A DNA stretch of 64,000 nt from Frondihabitans sp. Leaf304 (GTDB taxonomy: Bacteria > Actinomycetota > Actinomycetes > Actinomycetales > Microbacteriaceae): assembly GCF_001423105.1 (NCBI RefSeq), contig NZ_LMNV01000002.1:1740424-1804423 (forward strand), given 5' to 3'. The translations under genes and the position numbers were made by a program. Positions 17,456 to 25,071 of the stretch are shown here, in pieces (position 1 is the stretch's first letter; each line of letters begins with the position of its first letter). The notes beneath the pieces are model-generated. The model was not told the origin of the DNA. It did not search any database and saw only the letters and a program-made list of their open reading frames with translations.

Positions 17456-17491
17456 AGACGCCCCGGGCCGAATGTCCGGGCCGGGGCGTCT
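17456..17491 (-). terminator. Strong GC hairpin downstream of the DUF805 gene
   Basis: 11-bp arms AGACGCCCCGG and CCGGGGCGTCT start about 40 nt past the stop at 17533. A shorter hairpin CGTCTG/CAGACG (17443-17460) shares one arm and would compete with it. Confidence 0.6.
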
Positions 17492-17532
17492 CTCGTTGTC
17501 AGGACTCCGACCGAAGCGGAGGCCCGACGCTA

Positions 17533-18009
17533 TCAGCGGTCGAAGCGCTGGCCTTCGGGCTTGCCCGCCGACGCGAACCACACGATGAGGATGATGGCGC
17601 CCACAAAGGGAATCAGAATGAGCAGGTACCAGGCCCCGCTGCGGTTGGTGTCGTGGAGGCGTCGCCATGCCAGCGCCAGCGACGGGATGATCGTGGCGAG
17701 GGCCCAGATTCCGGCGATGACCGACACGACAGTTGCGCCGCCCGACATCGTCATCGCTCCTGAGGCGCTCATCGTGTTTCCACCGGCAGCCTGAGAGATG
17801 ATGTTCAGCACGATGCTGACGATGCCAGCGATCAAGGTCCACCACCAGAACTCGCTTCGCGACGCACGACCGGAGAAGGTGGCGTACTTCTTGAAGAACC
17901 GCTTGGCGGCCGCACCGATGGGTGCGCCGTAGTACGGCTGGTTGAGCGGCGGTTCGCCCGGGAGCGACTTCGACTCGCCCTGGTAGGCGGGGGGCTGGGA
18001 ATACGACAT
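17533..18009 (-). CDS. DUF805 family membrane protein
   Basis: A 158-residue inner-membrane protein of the DUF805 family, function unknown. The N-terminal 45 residues are Pro/Tyr-rich and cytoplasmic. Then come KRFFKKYATFSGRASRSEFWWW, the family's opening signature, and four hydrophobic segments, with LAWRRLHDTNRSGAWYLLILIP as the second family signature. The start has AGGAGG 8 nt upstream. A hairpin terminator follows the gene. It is not obviously connected with the TetR/carboxylase operon downstream. Confidence 0.88.
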   Translation of the reverse strand: MSYSQPPAYQGESKSLPGEPPLNQPYYGAPIGAAAKRFFKKYATFSGRASRSEFWWWTLIAGIVSIVLNIISQAAGGNTMSASGAMTMSGGATVVSVIAGIWALATIIPSLALAWRRLHDTNRSGAWYLLILIPFVGAIILIVWFASAGKPEGQRFDR

Positions 18010-18223
18010 CGTCTGTCCTCCTGGACTGCTTCGGCTAGTGATCGACGCCGAGCTTAGAGCAACCTGGCAGATCGCCGGTAGAGGCGGGCGGCCAAGCGGC
18101 GACTCGATCTCGAAAGATCGTCGCTTTTTCCACCAGCCTCCCGTGGAGCCGGCCTCCTACGTCTTTCATTGGCGAGCCGGTGCCGCTGGGCCACCGCGTG
18201 GAACGCGCGAGCCGCCACCGGAC

Positions 18224-19057
18224 ATGCTCGACGAACCCGAGCACACTGAACAGGTGACCCACGTGCGCCAGCCTGACACCGACGACCGCCTCGACCGGAA
18301 GATCGGCAGTCGCGATGTGCGGGAGTGGCGCACGAAGGCCGGGCAACGGCTGGCAGACCGCCATGGCCGGCTTGCTTCCCGTGTCGGTGCACGACCGGCA
18401 CTAGCGGCCACCCTGGCGGTGGGCGGCGGCATCGCCGTCGCAGCAACGGTCGGTGCCTCGTGGATCTACGACGGAGTCACGAGCCGCAACGGTATCGAGA
18501 GCCTCGACGGGCCCGCCCTGGCTCTGGCGCAGAAGCTCCGCTCCCCCGCCGTCGATGCGAGCGCAGCCGGGATCGCCCGGCTCTTCGGGCCCGTCGGCAT
18601 GCCCGTTCTCGGGCTCGCGATGGCGGGAGCCCTGGCGGCCCGCAGCCGCGAGCTGACACCGGTGGTGGTCGTGACGGCGGCCGGCGTCGGATCCTTGGCC
18701 ATGACTCTGGCGGGCAAGAACATCATCGACCGCAACCGCCCTCATCGACGAGACGCCATCGCGCCGTTCGAGAAGTCACCCTCGTTCCCCTCGGGTCACA
18801 CCCTCAACGCCACCACCGTGCTCGGCGCCGGGGCCTACCTCTTCGCCCTGTACGAGGAGCGGAACGCACCGCAGACCGTCGTCATCGCCACGGCCGCTGC
18901 GACTGCCGTCACGGTCGGCCTGTCTCGAGTGCTGCTCGGTGCCCACTGGTTCACTGACGTCGCCGTCGGCTGGACGACCGGGGCCGGCTGGCTGTCCGTG
19001 CTCATCACGAGCCACCGGCTCTTTCTGACGAGTCAGGATCCGGCGCACACGCGTTGA
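18224..19057 (+). CDS. PAP2-family membrane phosphatase
   Basis: A lipid phosphatase-like membrane protein of about 277 residues. The three PAP2 motifs are visible: KNIIDRNRPH (KxxxxxxRP), SPSFPSGHTLN (PSGH) and SRVLLGAHWFTDVAVG (SRxxxxxHxxxD). All catalytic residues are present. Hydrophobic segments start around ALAATLAVGGGIAVAATVGA, and the N-terminal 55 residues are charged and cytoplasmic. The start is uncertain: ATG at 18224 has no good Shine-Dalgarno, and in-frame GTG codons at 18254 and 18263 are possible. Undecaprenyl pyrophosphate or a phosphatidate are the usual substrates of the family. The true one is unknown. Confidence 0.85.
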   Translation: MLDEPEHTEQVTHVRQPDTDDRLDRKIGSRDVREWRTKAGQRLADRHGRLASRVGARPALAATLAVGGGIAVAATVGASWIYDGVTSRNGIESLDGPALALAQKLRSPAVDASAAGIARLFGPVGMPVLGLAMAGALAARSRELTPVVVVTAAGVGSLAMTLAGKNIIDRNRPHRRDAIAPFEKSPSFPSGHTLNATTVLGAGAYLFALYEERNAPQTVVIATAAATAVTVGLSRVLLGAHWFTDVAVGWTTGAGWLSVLITSHRLFLTSQDPAHTR

Positions 19058-19105
19058 GCAACCAGCCCGGGGGCACACACGCCGCCGCTCGACGAGCGCC
19101 CGAGG

Positions 19106-19705
19106 TCAGCGGGCTGTGACGGCGCGGGCGCCGAGGCCAGACCCGAGCATCGTCTCCATCGCCGCACCGACCAGGCGATCTGCGGCGGTACGCTCCAGCC
19201 GTCGGGATCCCACGAGCGAGGCGATCCCCTGCATCGTGGCGGCGAAGAGCATCTTGAAGTCGAATCGGGAGCCGTCGTCATCACCCTCGGGCTGAGGGCC
19301 CATCGCGCTGTCGAGCAGGGCGAACAGCGCGCCCGCCGAATCGCTCACCCGGTCGGATCGGTCGGTCGTCTTGGTCTGGAACATCAGCTCCATGAGCGCG
19401 GCGTCGTCGATGGCGAAGTCGACATAGGCCCGCGCGACGCGATCAAAGCGCTTCGAGATGTCGCCCTCCTCGGCCAGTGCTCGACGAACCGCGGTCGTGA
19501 GCCGCTCGAAGCCAAGCTCGGCCAGAGCGTCGAGCAGCGCCTGGCGGTCGACGAAGTGACTCCGCGGGGCGCCGTGGCTGACACCGGCGCGCCGGGCGAG
19601 ATCTCGGAGAGAGAGGCCTTCCACGCCGGTCTCGCGCAAAACGCCGACTGCCTCATCGAGCAAGACAGCACGGAGGTTTCCGTGATGAAAGGGCCGCTCG
19701 GTCAT
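19106..19705 (-). CDS. TetR-family transcriptional regulator
   Basis: A 199-residue TetR protein starting MTERPFHHGNLR. The helix-turn-helix is at about residues 10-55 (LSLRDLARRAGVSHGAPRSHF). The C-terminal domain (about 80-190) resembles the TetR C-terminal class found with short-chain oxidoreductases. It is divergent from the NAD(P)H-binding protein at 19768, with only 62 bp between starts. TAGACT lies 6 nt before the ATG and there is no Shine-Dalgarno, so a leaderless mRNA is likely. It probably represses both genes. Confidence 0.88.
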   Translation of the reverse strand: MTERPFHHGNLRAVLLDEAVGVLRETGVEGLSLRDLARRAGVSHGAPRSHFVDRQALLDALAELGFERLTTAVRRALAEEGDISKRFDRVARAYVDFAIDDAALMELMFQTKTTDRSDRVSDSAGALFALLDSAMGPQPEGDDDGSRFDFKMLFAATMQGIASLVGSRRLERTAADRLVGAAMETMLGSGLGARAVTAR

Positions 19706-19711
19706 GACGTC

Positions 19712-19717
19712 AGTCTA
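19712..19717 (-). promoter_or_regulatory. Candidate -10 box, leaderless tetR mRNA
   Basis: TAGACT, followed by exactly 6 nt and the ATG at 19705. Confidence 0.45.
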
Positions 19718-19732
19718 AACCCAAACTAGTCA

Positions 19733-19761
19733 TTGCCTATTTTCTAGACAGTGCCTATATT
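19733..19761 (+). promoter_or_regulatory. Promoter of the NAD(P)H-binding oxidoreductase gene
   Basis: TTGCCT (-35) and TATATT (-10) are separated by 17 bp, and the -10 box ends 6 nt before the ATG at 19768. TGCCTAT occurs twice with an 18-bp period (19734-19740 and 19752-19758) and overlaps both promoter boxes, so it may be the repressor site. Confidence 0.6.
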
Positions 19762-19767
19762 GGGGTC

Positions 19768-20418
19768 ATGACAACCCAGCGAACACTTTTGGTATTCGGC
19801 GGCACCGGGCAGACCGGGCAGCACTTCACCCGGCTCGCTCTCGACGCCGGCCACCGCGTCCGCGTGCTCGCTCGGACACCCAGCAAGATGACAATCGCGC
19901 ACGACGACGTGGAGATCGTGCAGGGATCGATCGACGACGACCTCGATCTCGACGCGCTGCTTCACGGTGTCGACGCGGTGGTCGCGATGCTGGGCGATGC
20001 GGCGGCGCAGCGCGAGCGCAAGGTCAATACCGCGCTCGTCCGCGCCCTTGTGCCCGCGATGCGACGGAGCGGCACTCGTCGGTTCCTCTATCAGGCGGGC
20101 GGGCTGAGCGCAGCCCCGGGCAAGCGGCTCTCGCCCGTTCTCCGAGCGGTGCGAAGCACGCTCGCTCGCGGCTACATCGGCCAGCACGAAGACAATGAGG
20201 CGGTGATGCGGTTCCTCGACGACGAGGCGCGCGACATCGAGTGGATGGTGCACCGCGCGGGTATCGGATCGGACGGCCCGTCGAAGGGCGAACTCCGGAG
20301 GTCTTCGTCACGTATCAGCATCGGCACGTTCGTCGACTGCGCGACGTACAACCTGCGTTTGCTCGGCGACGACTCGGCCGTTCACACCTGCGACGGGAGT
20401 GCTTACGGGCGAGGCTGA
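19768..20418 (+). CDS. NAD(P)H-binding atypical SDR / NmrA-like protein
   Basis: A 216-residue single-domain Rossmann protein. The dinucleotide motif is LLVFGGTGQTGQHFTRLALDAG near residue 7, followed by VRVLARTPSKM and VVAMLGDAA. YQAGGLSAAPGK replaces the usual YSS motif, so catalysis is doubtful, and many relatives act as redox sensors or flavin/quinone reductases. It is divergent from a TetR regulator and probably controlled by it. The downstream gap of about 95 bp before the leader ORF has no clear terminator. Confidence 0.82.
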   Translation: MTTQRTLLVFGGTGQTGQHFTRLALDAGHRVRVLARTPSKMTIAHDDVEIVQGSIDDDLDLDALLHGVDAVVAMLGDAAAQRERKVNTALVRALVPAMRRSGTRRFLYQAGGLSAAPGKRLSPVLRAVRSTLARGYIGQHEDNEAVMRFLDDEARDIEWMVHRAGIGSDGPSKGELRRSSSRISIGTFVDCATYNLRLLGDDSAVHTCDGSAYGRG

Positions 20419-20514
20419 CGTCGCGCCTTGCGGCGGACGTCGGGGCCGTGAGGGATTACCTTATGAGCAGGCCGAAGACGCCCGAATCTTCCTCGGCCCT
20501 TCCAAGGAGACCCC

Positions 20515-20556
20515 ATGCGCCGACATGCCCCTGTAAACGAGCTGCCGAAGCGATGA
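20515..20556 (+). CDS. 13-codon leader ORF overlapping the membrane cluster
   Basis: MRRHAPVNELPKR followed by stop. AAGGAG lies 5 nt upstream, the best Shine-Dalgarno in this region, while the following 189-residue gene has none of its own. The stop overlaps the next start as ATGA, so ribosomes ending here could reinitiate. It is either a genuine short leader peptide or a start device for the downstream gene. No attenuation hairpin is obvious. Confidence 0.5.
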   Translation: MRRHAPVNELPKR

Positions 20557-21122
20557 AGGAATTCCGCGCTCACATCCAGACCGCTCCTCTCGGCGTGCTG
20601 TTCGCCTGGTTCACCGGTGTCTACTTCATCGGGACCTACGGCTTCGCCCTTCTCGATGGAACGGGAAGACTGACTCTCGTCACCGCGCTGATTCGCTTCG
20701 TCACCGCCGCCCTCTTCGGCGGGGCCATGACTGCCCTCGTAGCCCGGCAACGGCGCCGAGACGGTGGTGTCGAGACAACCGCCCAGATCGCCACGGCCCT
20801 CAAAACGGGTTCCGTGCCGAAGGGCGCTGACGCGTCACTGTGGGTGCCTGCACTCGAGGGGCGCCGGAGGCAAAATGAACGAGCCCAGTGGATGAATCCG
20901 ATTGTCTTCGGCGTCTTCACCGCACTGGGCGTGTGGTTAGCGGTCCAGGATCCGACTGCGGTCGCCCCCTGGATCTTCGTCGCCTTCTTCGTCGCTATCG
21001 CGGTGTTCTCGATTGTCGCCGCGAAGCGCTTGGTCAGGAAGATCGATGTCCTCCTGGCCCAGGTGGACTCCACGCCCGTGACACACAACTCAGCCGTGGA
21101 CTCCGGAGAGATCCGTGGCTAG
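20553..21122 (+). CDS. Unknown membrane protein, first of a four-gene cluster
   Basis: I do not recognise this 189-residue protein. Two hydrophobic segments lie near the N-terminus (VLFAWFTGVYFIGTYGFALL and LIRFVTAALFGGAMTALVA). A charged cytoplasmic stretch of about 60 residues follows (QRRRDGG to ERAQWMN). Two more segments come after that (IVFGVFTALGVWLAV and WIFVAFFVAIAVFSIVA), and then a polar tail. The start depends on the leader ORF that overlaps it. The end overlaps the next gene by 8 bp. Codon use is slightly less G/C-biased than in the metabolic operons nearby. Confidence 0.75.
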   Translation: MKEFRAHIQTAPLGVLFAWFTGVYFIGTYGFALLDGTGRLTLVTALIRFVTAALFGGAMTALVARQRRRDGGVETTAQIATALKTGSVPKGADASLWVPALEGRRRQNERAQWMNPIVFGVFTALGVWLAVQDPTAVAPWIFVAFFVAIAVFSIVAAKRLVRKIDVLLAQVDSTPVTHNSAVDSGEIRG

Positions 21123-21357
21123 AGGATGGGATCCGCTGAACCGGATGGCGACCCCACCCGGGGGCCGTATCGGAGCCTGGTTCAACGTCATCGTGTGCGG
21201 TTTTCTGTGCGTCGCAACCCCGATCGCGGCCGTCACGAACACGCACCCCTTGGGCACTGGGATCCTCGTCGCCCTGATCGCTCTCGCGATCTGCGTGTTC
21301 ATGGAGACCCAGTTCGTGCGGATCCTGATTCGCCAAAATAGGGCGGCCAAGAAGTGA
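21115..21357 (+). CDS. Unknown small membrane protein
   Basis: 80 residues with two hydrophobic segments (WFNVIVCGFLCVATPIAAV and GILVALIALAICVFME) and a basic tail RQNRAAKK. The GTG start has GGAGAG 4 nt upstream and overlaps the preceding gene by 8 bp. It is not recognised. Its pattern of a short soluble start and a two-helix hairpin resembles the next gene more than any known family. Confidence 0.65.
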   Translation: MARGWDPLNRMATPPGGRIGAWFNVIVCGFLCVATPIAAVTNTHPLGTGILVALIALAICVFMETQFVRILIRQNRAAKK

Positions 21358-21572
21358 ACCCACAGGTCATCTTCGGCATCGGCGGTGCCATCGCCGCAGT
21401 CTATGGCGCCATCGTCGCCATCTGGGACGACTGGGCGCTCAGCCTGATGGGCCGAAGCGTCACCGGACGCCAGTTCAGCCCGGCCTACATTCGACTGATC
21501 GGCATCGTTCTCTGCGTCGGCGAGGTCTCGATAGTGGTCCTTGCCCTCACCGGAGTGCTCCCCGACCACTAG
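21354..21572 (+). CDS. Unknown small membrane protein
   Basis: 72 residues with two hydrophobic segments (IFGIGGAIAAVYGAIVAIW and LIGIVLCVGEVSIVVLAL) joined by a polar loop containing GRSVTGRQFSPAYIR. The GTG start overlaps the previous stop as GTGA, so translation is probably coupled. Not recognised. Confidence 0.62.
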   Translation: MNPQVIFGIGGAIAAVYGAIVAIWDDWALSLMGRSVTGRQFSPAYIRLIGIVLCVGEVSIVVLALTGVLPDH

Positions 21573-21585
21573 CCGCATCGTGAGA

Positions 21586-22200
21586 ATGTCAGATCGATTG
21601 CACTCTGCTTTTTGCTCGAAGGAGACTCCGACGTCCAATTCACAACGAGAGGCCCCGCTTAAGGCCCGTCGCGGTCTGGCCTTCTACGCACTGCCGTGCC
21701 TGCAGATATTGGGCCTGGCAGGGGTTTTCCTCGTGCTGTGGCTGAGCCTGTTTCCCCCGGGATTCGCGGGCGCCTCTGCGTCAGCCGTTGCAGCTGTGGC
21801 GGGAGCACTCATCTGCGTCGTCTCAGCACTCCTGCTGTGGTCGTGGTCTCGCGTGGGCGGCTACACGGCGCATTGGATGCTCCACCAATGGGTGCGCGAC
21901 GGGCCTCTCCCCAGACAGGTATCCCTGTCACGACGTCTGCGTTTTCTCAAGCCACTGGCCGACATGAGCGCCGGCGCTGGCTGGCTCTACTTCAGCCTTG
22001 CCCTGGTCTACGTTATTCTCGGTGGAATTCGCGCGCTCGAATCCGTCACCGAGTCTCTCGGACATTTCACTGTCGCTGCCGTCTGGCTGCTCGCTGGCGG
22101 ATATCGGATCCTTTTCACCAGGAAGTGGGGTCAGAGAGCAACGGAGCTCTATAACGAGACGTTGACGGAACAGGCCAGCCAGGGCGATACCCCGGAATGA
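21586..22200 (+). CDS. Unknown membrane protein, last of the cluster
   Basis: About 204 residues with two hydrophobic pairs: FYALPCLQILGLAGVFLVLW with ASAVAAVAGALICVVSALLLW, and GWLYFSLALVYVILGGI with FTVAAVWLLAGGYRILF. A basic loop with HWMLHQWVRDG separates them, and the tail is acidic. The start is uncertain: ATG 21586 and GTG 21580 both lack a Shine-Dalgarno, while TTG 21541 would overlap the previous gene. GAAGGAG at 21618-21624 has no start codon at the right distance. A small hairpin follows the stop. Confidence 0.62.
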   Translation: MSDRLHSAFCSKETPTSNSQREAPLKARRGLAFYALPCLQILGLAGVFLVLWLSLFPPGFAGASASAVAAVAGALICVVSALLLWSWSRVGGYTAHWMLHQWVRDGPLPRQVSLSRRLRFLKPLADMSAGAGWLYFSLALVYVILGGIRALESVTESLGHFTVAAVWLLAGGYRILFTRKWGQRATELYNETLTEQASQGDTPE

Positions 22201-22221
22201 CGGTCAGTCTCATGAGACCGC

Positions 22222-22242
22222 AAACGGCTGTTCCGTTTCTCT
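22222..22242 (+). terminator. Hairpin after the membrane cluster
   Basis: AAACGG, a 5-nt loop, CCGTTT, then CTCTC. The palindrome GTCTCATGAGAC (22207-22218) lies just before it. Confidence 0.4.
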
Positions 22243-22306
22243 CACGATCGTGGCCTTGTCAGAAATAGACGTCGATGCGCACACTGCAAAAATATAGGTT
22301 TCTCAG

Positions 22307-22312
22307 TATCGT
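22307..22312 (+). promoter_or_regulatory. Candidate -10 box, leaderless mRNA
   Basis: TATCGT ends exactly 6 nt before the ATG at 22319. There is no Shine-Dalgarno. Confidence 0.35.
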
Positions 22313-22318
22313 TGCGGC

Positions 22319-22774
22319 ATGTCCGCTACCCATGACGAAGAAGTCAAAGTCCGCGATGCCGAGGTCGCTCGACTTCATCCCGATCTCGAACGCCGGCACC
22401 TCCGGGCCACACTTCCTGCTCGCGTTGTCCTCCGCGACATCGAAAAGCACGAAGGAGACCGCGAGATCAAACTGCTGGGCGAGTCCTACGTCATCGCAGT
22501 CGTCAACGACGGCGCAGTCCAGTTTTACGCTGGCTCCGACCCCGTATTCGATGCCGGCTCAATCGATATCACGCGAATCGTGGACGTCGAAACCGGTAGC
22601 GAGTTCGACTACACGCCGCCTCGGCTCAACCCCACCGTTCGCCTGAAGATTCAGGAGGGAACGACCACCCTGGATGTCGACCTCGAAGTCTTCACCTTCA
22701 ACGGCACGGAGTTGCACCAGTCGACTGAGATCGATGCGGATCTCGCCTGGTGGAAATCCGCTACCAGCCACTGA
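22319..22774 (+). CDS. Unknown soluble protein
   Basis: A 151-residue protein that I do not recognise. The first 60 residues are highly charged and probably helical. The rest alternates hydrophobic and acidic residues (YVIAVVNDGAVQFYAGSDPVF, VRLKIQEGTTTLDVDLEVFTF) as in a beta sandwich. There is no signal peptide or membrane segment. It stands alone between two hairpins, with a probable own promoter. Base composition is closer to neutral than in the neighbouring operons, which may indicate more recent acquisition. Confidence 0.6.
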   Translation: MSATHDEEVKVRDAEVARLHPDLERRHLRATLPARVVLRDIEKHEGDREIKLLGESYVIAVVNDGAVQFYAGSDPVFDAGSIDITRIVDVETGSEFDYTPPRLNPTVRLKIQEGTTTLDVDLEVFTFNGTELHQSTEIDADLAWWKSATSH

Positions 22775-22784
22775 TCCTTTAGCC

Positions 22785-22834
22785 ACGAGCCCGCTTGACT
22801 ATCTCCTCCGGAAGCATGCGGGCTCGTTCTAATT
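22785..22834 (+). terminator. Rho-independent-type terminator
   Basis: 10-bp arms ACGAGCCCGC (22785-22794) and GCGGGCTCGT (22818-22827), then TCTAATT, starting 11 nt after the stop at 22774. It could also serve the minus-strand gene that ends at 22864. Confidence 0.7.
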
Positions 22835-22863
22835 CGACTTCGACTACGGGATGCCTGCATCTC

Positions 22864-23190
22864 TCACTCGGCGAGAGACTGAACCGCATTCCAGAGGTCG
22901 TTTTGGAAACCCGACGAGAAGGTGGCTCCAGGCTTGAAGTAGCGATGTGCGCTCGACCCGAAGATCAGCCAGGGCTTCTCGTGTCGCACCGTTCCAGCCT
23001 CACTCTCGTGACCGGAATCGACCCGAGTGACAGTCCACATACGATCGCTTTCCGTCTCCTCCATGATGACTCGATATGAGTTGTTCTCGTCAGTCACAAA
23101 TTCGAATTCGGGCACCGGATCGAGGTCGTAGTCACGAGACACCTCGGAACCGTCGACGGTGACTAGTGCAATGTTGGCGCTACTGCTCAT
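22864..23190 (-). CDS. Unknown small soluble protein
   Basis: 108 residues from MSSSANIALVTVDG. No family is recognised. The sequence is acidic, with WTVTRVDSG, PWLIFGSSAHRYFKPGATF and a C-terminal helix QNDLWNAVQSLAE. There is no signal or membrane segment. An in-frame TTG 12 nt upstream is an alternative start. It converges with the gene ending at 22774 across a strong hairpin. Confidence 0.55.
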   Translation of the reverse strand: MSSSANIALVTVDGSEVSRDYDLDPVPEFEFVTDENNSYRVIMEETESDRMWTVTRVDSGHESEAGTVRHEKPWLIFGSSAHRYFKPGATFSSGFQNDLWNAVQSLAE

Positions 23191-23325
23191 GGTTCGATCC
23201 AACCATCGACCCGTCTACTGAACGCGTGCGGTCGTGAGCAGAGGGTGACGCCGAAAAAGCGGGCGATTTCACCGTGTTGAGGCGCAAGAGCAGACCGTGG
23301 TCGCGCACGGCAACACCGACGCCCG

Positions 23326-23634
23326 TCAGTGGAAAAGCGGCACCACGAGGTAGATGCCATACAGCACCGCCGCACCGCCGATGCCGACACAGACGTACCC
23401 GCCCAGGGTCGCGGCCGCCGGTCGGGAGGTCAGCGCGCCATGGCCGGCGATCTCACCACCGTCGTCGGGCGATCCGATCGAGAGCAGCCGGAGCCCAACC
23501 GAGAAGATGGTCACGATCGCAACCGTGGCGACCAGGGTGACGACACAGACCTCGGCGATGGACGACCAGTCGACACCGAGGAACCCGGCGGCCGACGACG
23601 ATGACGCTGCGGCGAGGAGGGAGGTTGTACTCAT
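23326..23634 (-). CDS. Small membrane protein linked to the PiT transporter
   Basis: 102 residues with two hydrophobic segments (VCVVTLVATVAIVTIFSVGL and LGGYVCVGIGGAAVLYGIYLVV). The start lies only 4 bp after the pit stop. Similar small membrane proteins follow PiT-type transporters in other actinobacteria. Their function is unknown, and an accessory or regulatory role is a guess from position. Confidence 0.65.
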   Translation of the reverse strand: MSTTSLLAAASSSSAAGFLGVDWSSIAEVCVVTLVATVAIVTIFSVGLRLLSIGSPDDGGEIAGHGALTSRPAAATLGGYVCVGIGGAAVLYGIYLVVPLFH

Positions 23635-23638
23635 GACT

Positions 23639-24826
23639 TCAACCCTTCGAGGAGTCAGACGAGGTGGAGGAACCGGTGGAGACATCGGCGAGCGGTCGAC
23701 CGGTGGCGGTCGATGAGTCGTCGTTCACGTTCTCGTGGCTGACCGGGTGGCGTCTCGCGAGCAGCACGAAGGTGCCGCCACCCGCGACCGCGACGACCAC
23801 GACCGCCGCGAGTCCGATCGCGCCGGTCCCGGCGAGCCAGGCTGCACCACCCCCGGCGAGCGCCGCGGCCGGCAGGGTCACAACCCACCCGAGGGCGATC
23901 TTGCTGACCGTGTTCCAGTGGACCGAGGCGAGTCGTTTGCCGAGCCCGGCTCCGACGACCGCACCGGACGTGATCTGGGTGGTCGACAGGGGAAAACCGA
24001 GGTTCGACGAGATGAGCAGCGTGGCAGCCGAGCTCGTCTCGGCTGCGAAACCCTGGGGCGATTCCACGTCGGTGATGTTCTTGCCGACCGTTCGCATGAT
24101 GCGCCAGCCGCCGGTGTAGGTGCCCAGGGCGATCGCCAGGCCGCAGATGAGGATCACCCAGATCTGCGGGCCCGTGTTGGAGGCCTGGTAGCCGCTCACG
24201 ATCAACGTCAGGGTGACGACGCCCATCGTCTTCTGGGCGTCGTTCGTGCCGTGAGCCAGCGAAACCAGCGAAGCCGACACGGTCTGCGCGTGCCGGAAGC
24301 CGCGCTTCGCACCATGCACCTCGGAGAGTTTCGTCACCCGGTAGGCGATGTAGGTGGCAATGAGCGCGACAGCACCCGCGATGAACGGTGAGAGCACCGC
24401 GGGAAGCACGATCTTCGACAGGACACCCGAGAAATCGACAGCGCTGACGCCGGATCCGATGATGGCCGCACCGATGAGGCCTCCGAACAACGCATGGGTC
24501 GAACTCGATGGCAGGCCGAGCCACCAGGTGCCGAGGTTCCAGAGCACGGCACCGACGAGGCCGGCGAAGATCAGCACGGGCGTGATGTGCGGCAGGCCCT
24601 TCGAGTCTTCGGTGAGGATGCCCGACGAGACCGTCTTGGCGACCTGAGTCGAAAGGAATGCGCCCACCAGGTTGAGCACGGCCGACAGCAGCACCGCGAC
24701 TTTGGGCTTGAGCGCCCCCGTAGCGACCGACGTCGCCATGGCATTGGCAGTGTCGTGGAAACCGTTGGTGAAATCGAAGATCAGGGCAATGACGATGACC
24801 ATCAGGACGATGACGAGGACGCTCAT
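23639..24826 (-). CDS. pit: PiT-family inorganic phosphate transporter
   Basis: A low-affinity phosphate/cation symporter of 395 residues with about ten membrane segments. Both PHO4 signatures are present: IFDFTNGFHDTANAMAT at the N-terminus and SLAHGTNDAQKTMGVV in the second half, in the inverted duplicated topology of the family. The TWWLGLPSSSTHALFGGLIGAA motif is also typical. The start at 24826 has GGAGTC upstream. It is the first gene of a two-gene unit with the small membrane protein. No PhoU-like (Pit accessory) gene is adjacent. Confidence 0.93.
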   Translation of the reverse strand: MSVLVIVLMVIVIALIFDFTNGFHDTANAMATSVATGALKPKVAVLLSAVLNLVGAFLSTQVAKTVSSGILTEDSKGLPHITPVLIFAGLVGAVLWNLGTWWLGLPSSSTHALFGGLIGAAIIGSGVSAVDFSGVLSKIVLPAVLSPFIAGAVALIATYIAYRVTKLSEVHGAKRGFRHAQTVSASLVSLAHGTNDAQKTMGVVTLTLIVSGYQASNTGPQIWVILICGLAIALGTYTGGWRIMRTVGKNITDVESPQGFAAETSSAATLLISSNLGFPLSTTQITSGAVVGAGLGKRLASVHWNTVSKIALGWVVTLPAAALAGGGAAWLAGTGAIGLAAVVVVAVAGGGTFVLLARRHPVSHENVNDDSSTATGRPLADVSTGSSTSSDSSKG

Positions 24827-25003
24827 ATCGATGACTCCAGACGTGGAGGCTCCGGCACGACGTCGAAGCGGTTGCCGCGAAGGTAAGCCCGACTCGTGAA
24901 CGCGGGGTGAACTCGGCGAGCGAGTGGAAACCGGCCTCGATGCACCTGGGGGAACCGCGTAACGCAGGGATCCTTGGCGAAGCTCGCGTCTCTGGCGACA
25001 TCG

Positions 25004-25021
25004 TGCTATAACGATAAAGCG
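25004..25021. promoter_or_regulatory. Probable LacI-type operator upstream of the sugar ABC operon
   Basis: TGCTATAACGATAAAGCG is a pseudo-palindrome centred on CG. It shares 12 of 18 positions with the site upstream of the lacI-type gene (31327-31344). A TATAAC -10-like box lies inside it, so a bound repressor would block transcription. Confidence 0.6.
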
Positions 25022-25071
25022 CATTTCAGCGCGGACCGGAAACCCGAAATCCGGATGCTCAAAGGAGAGTC

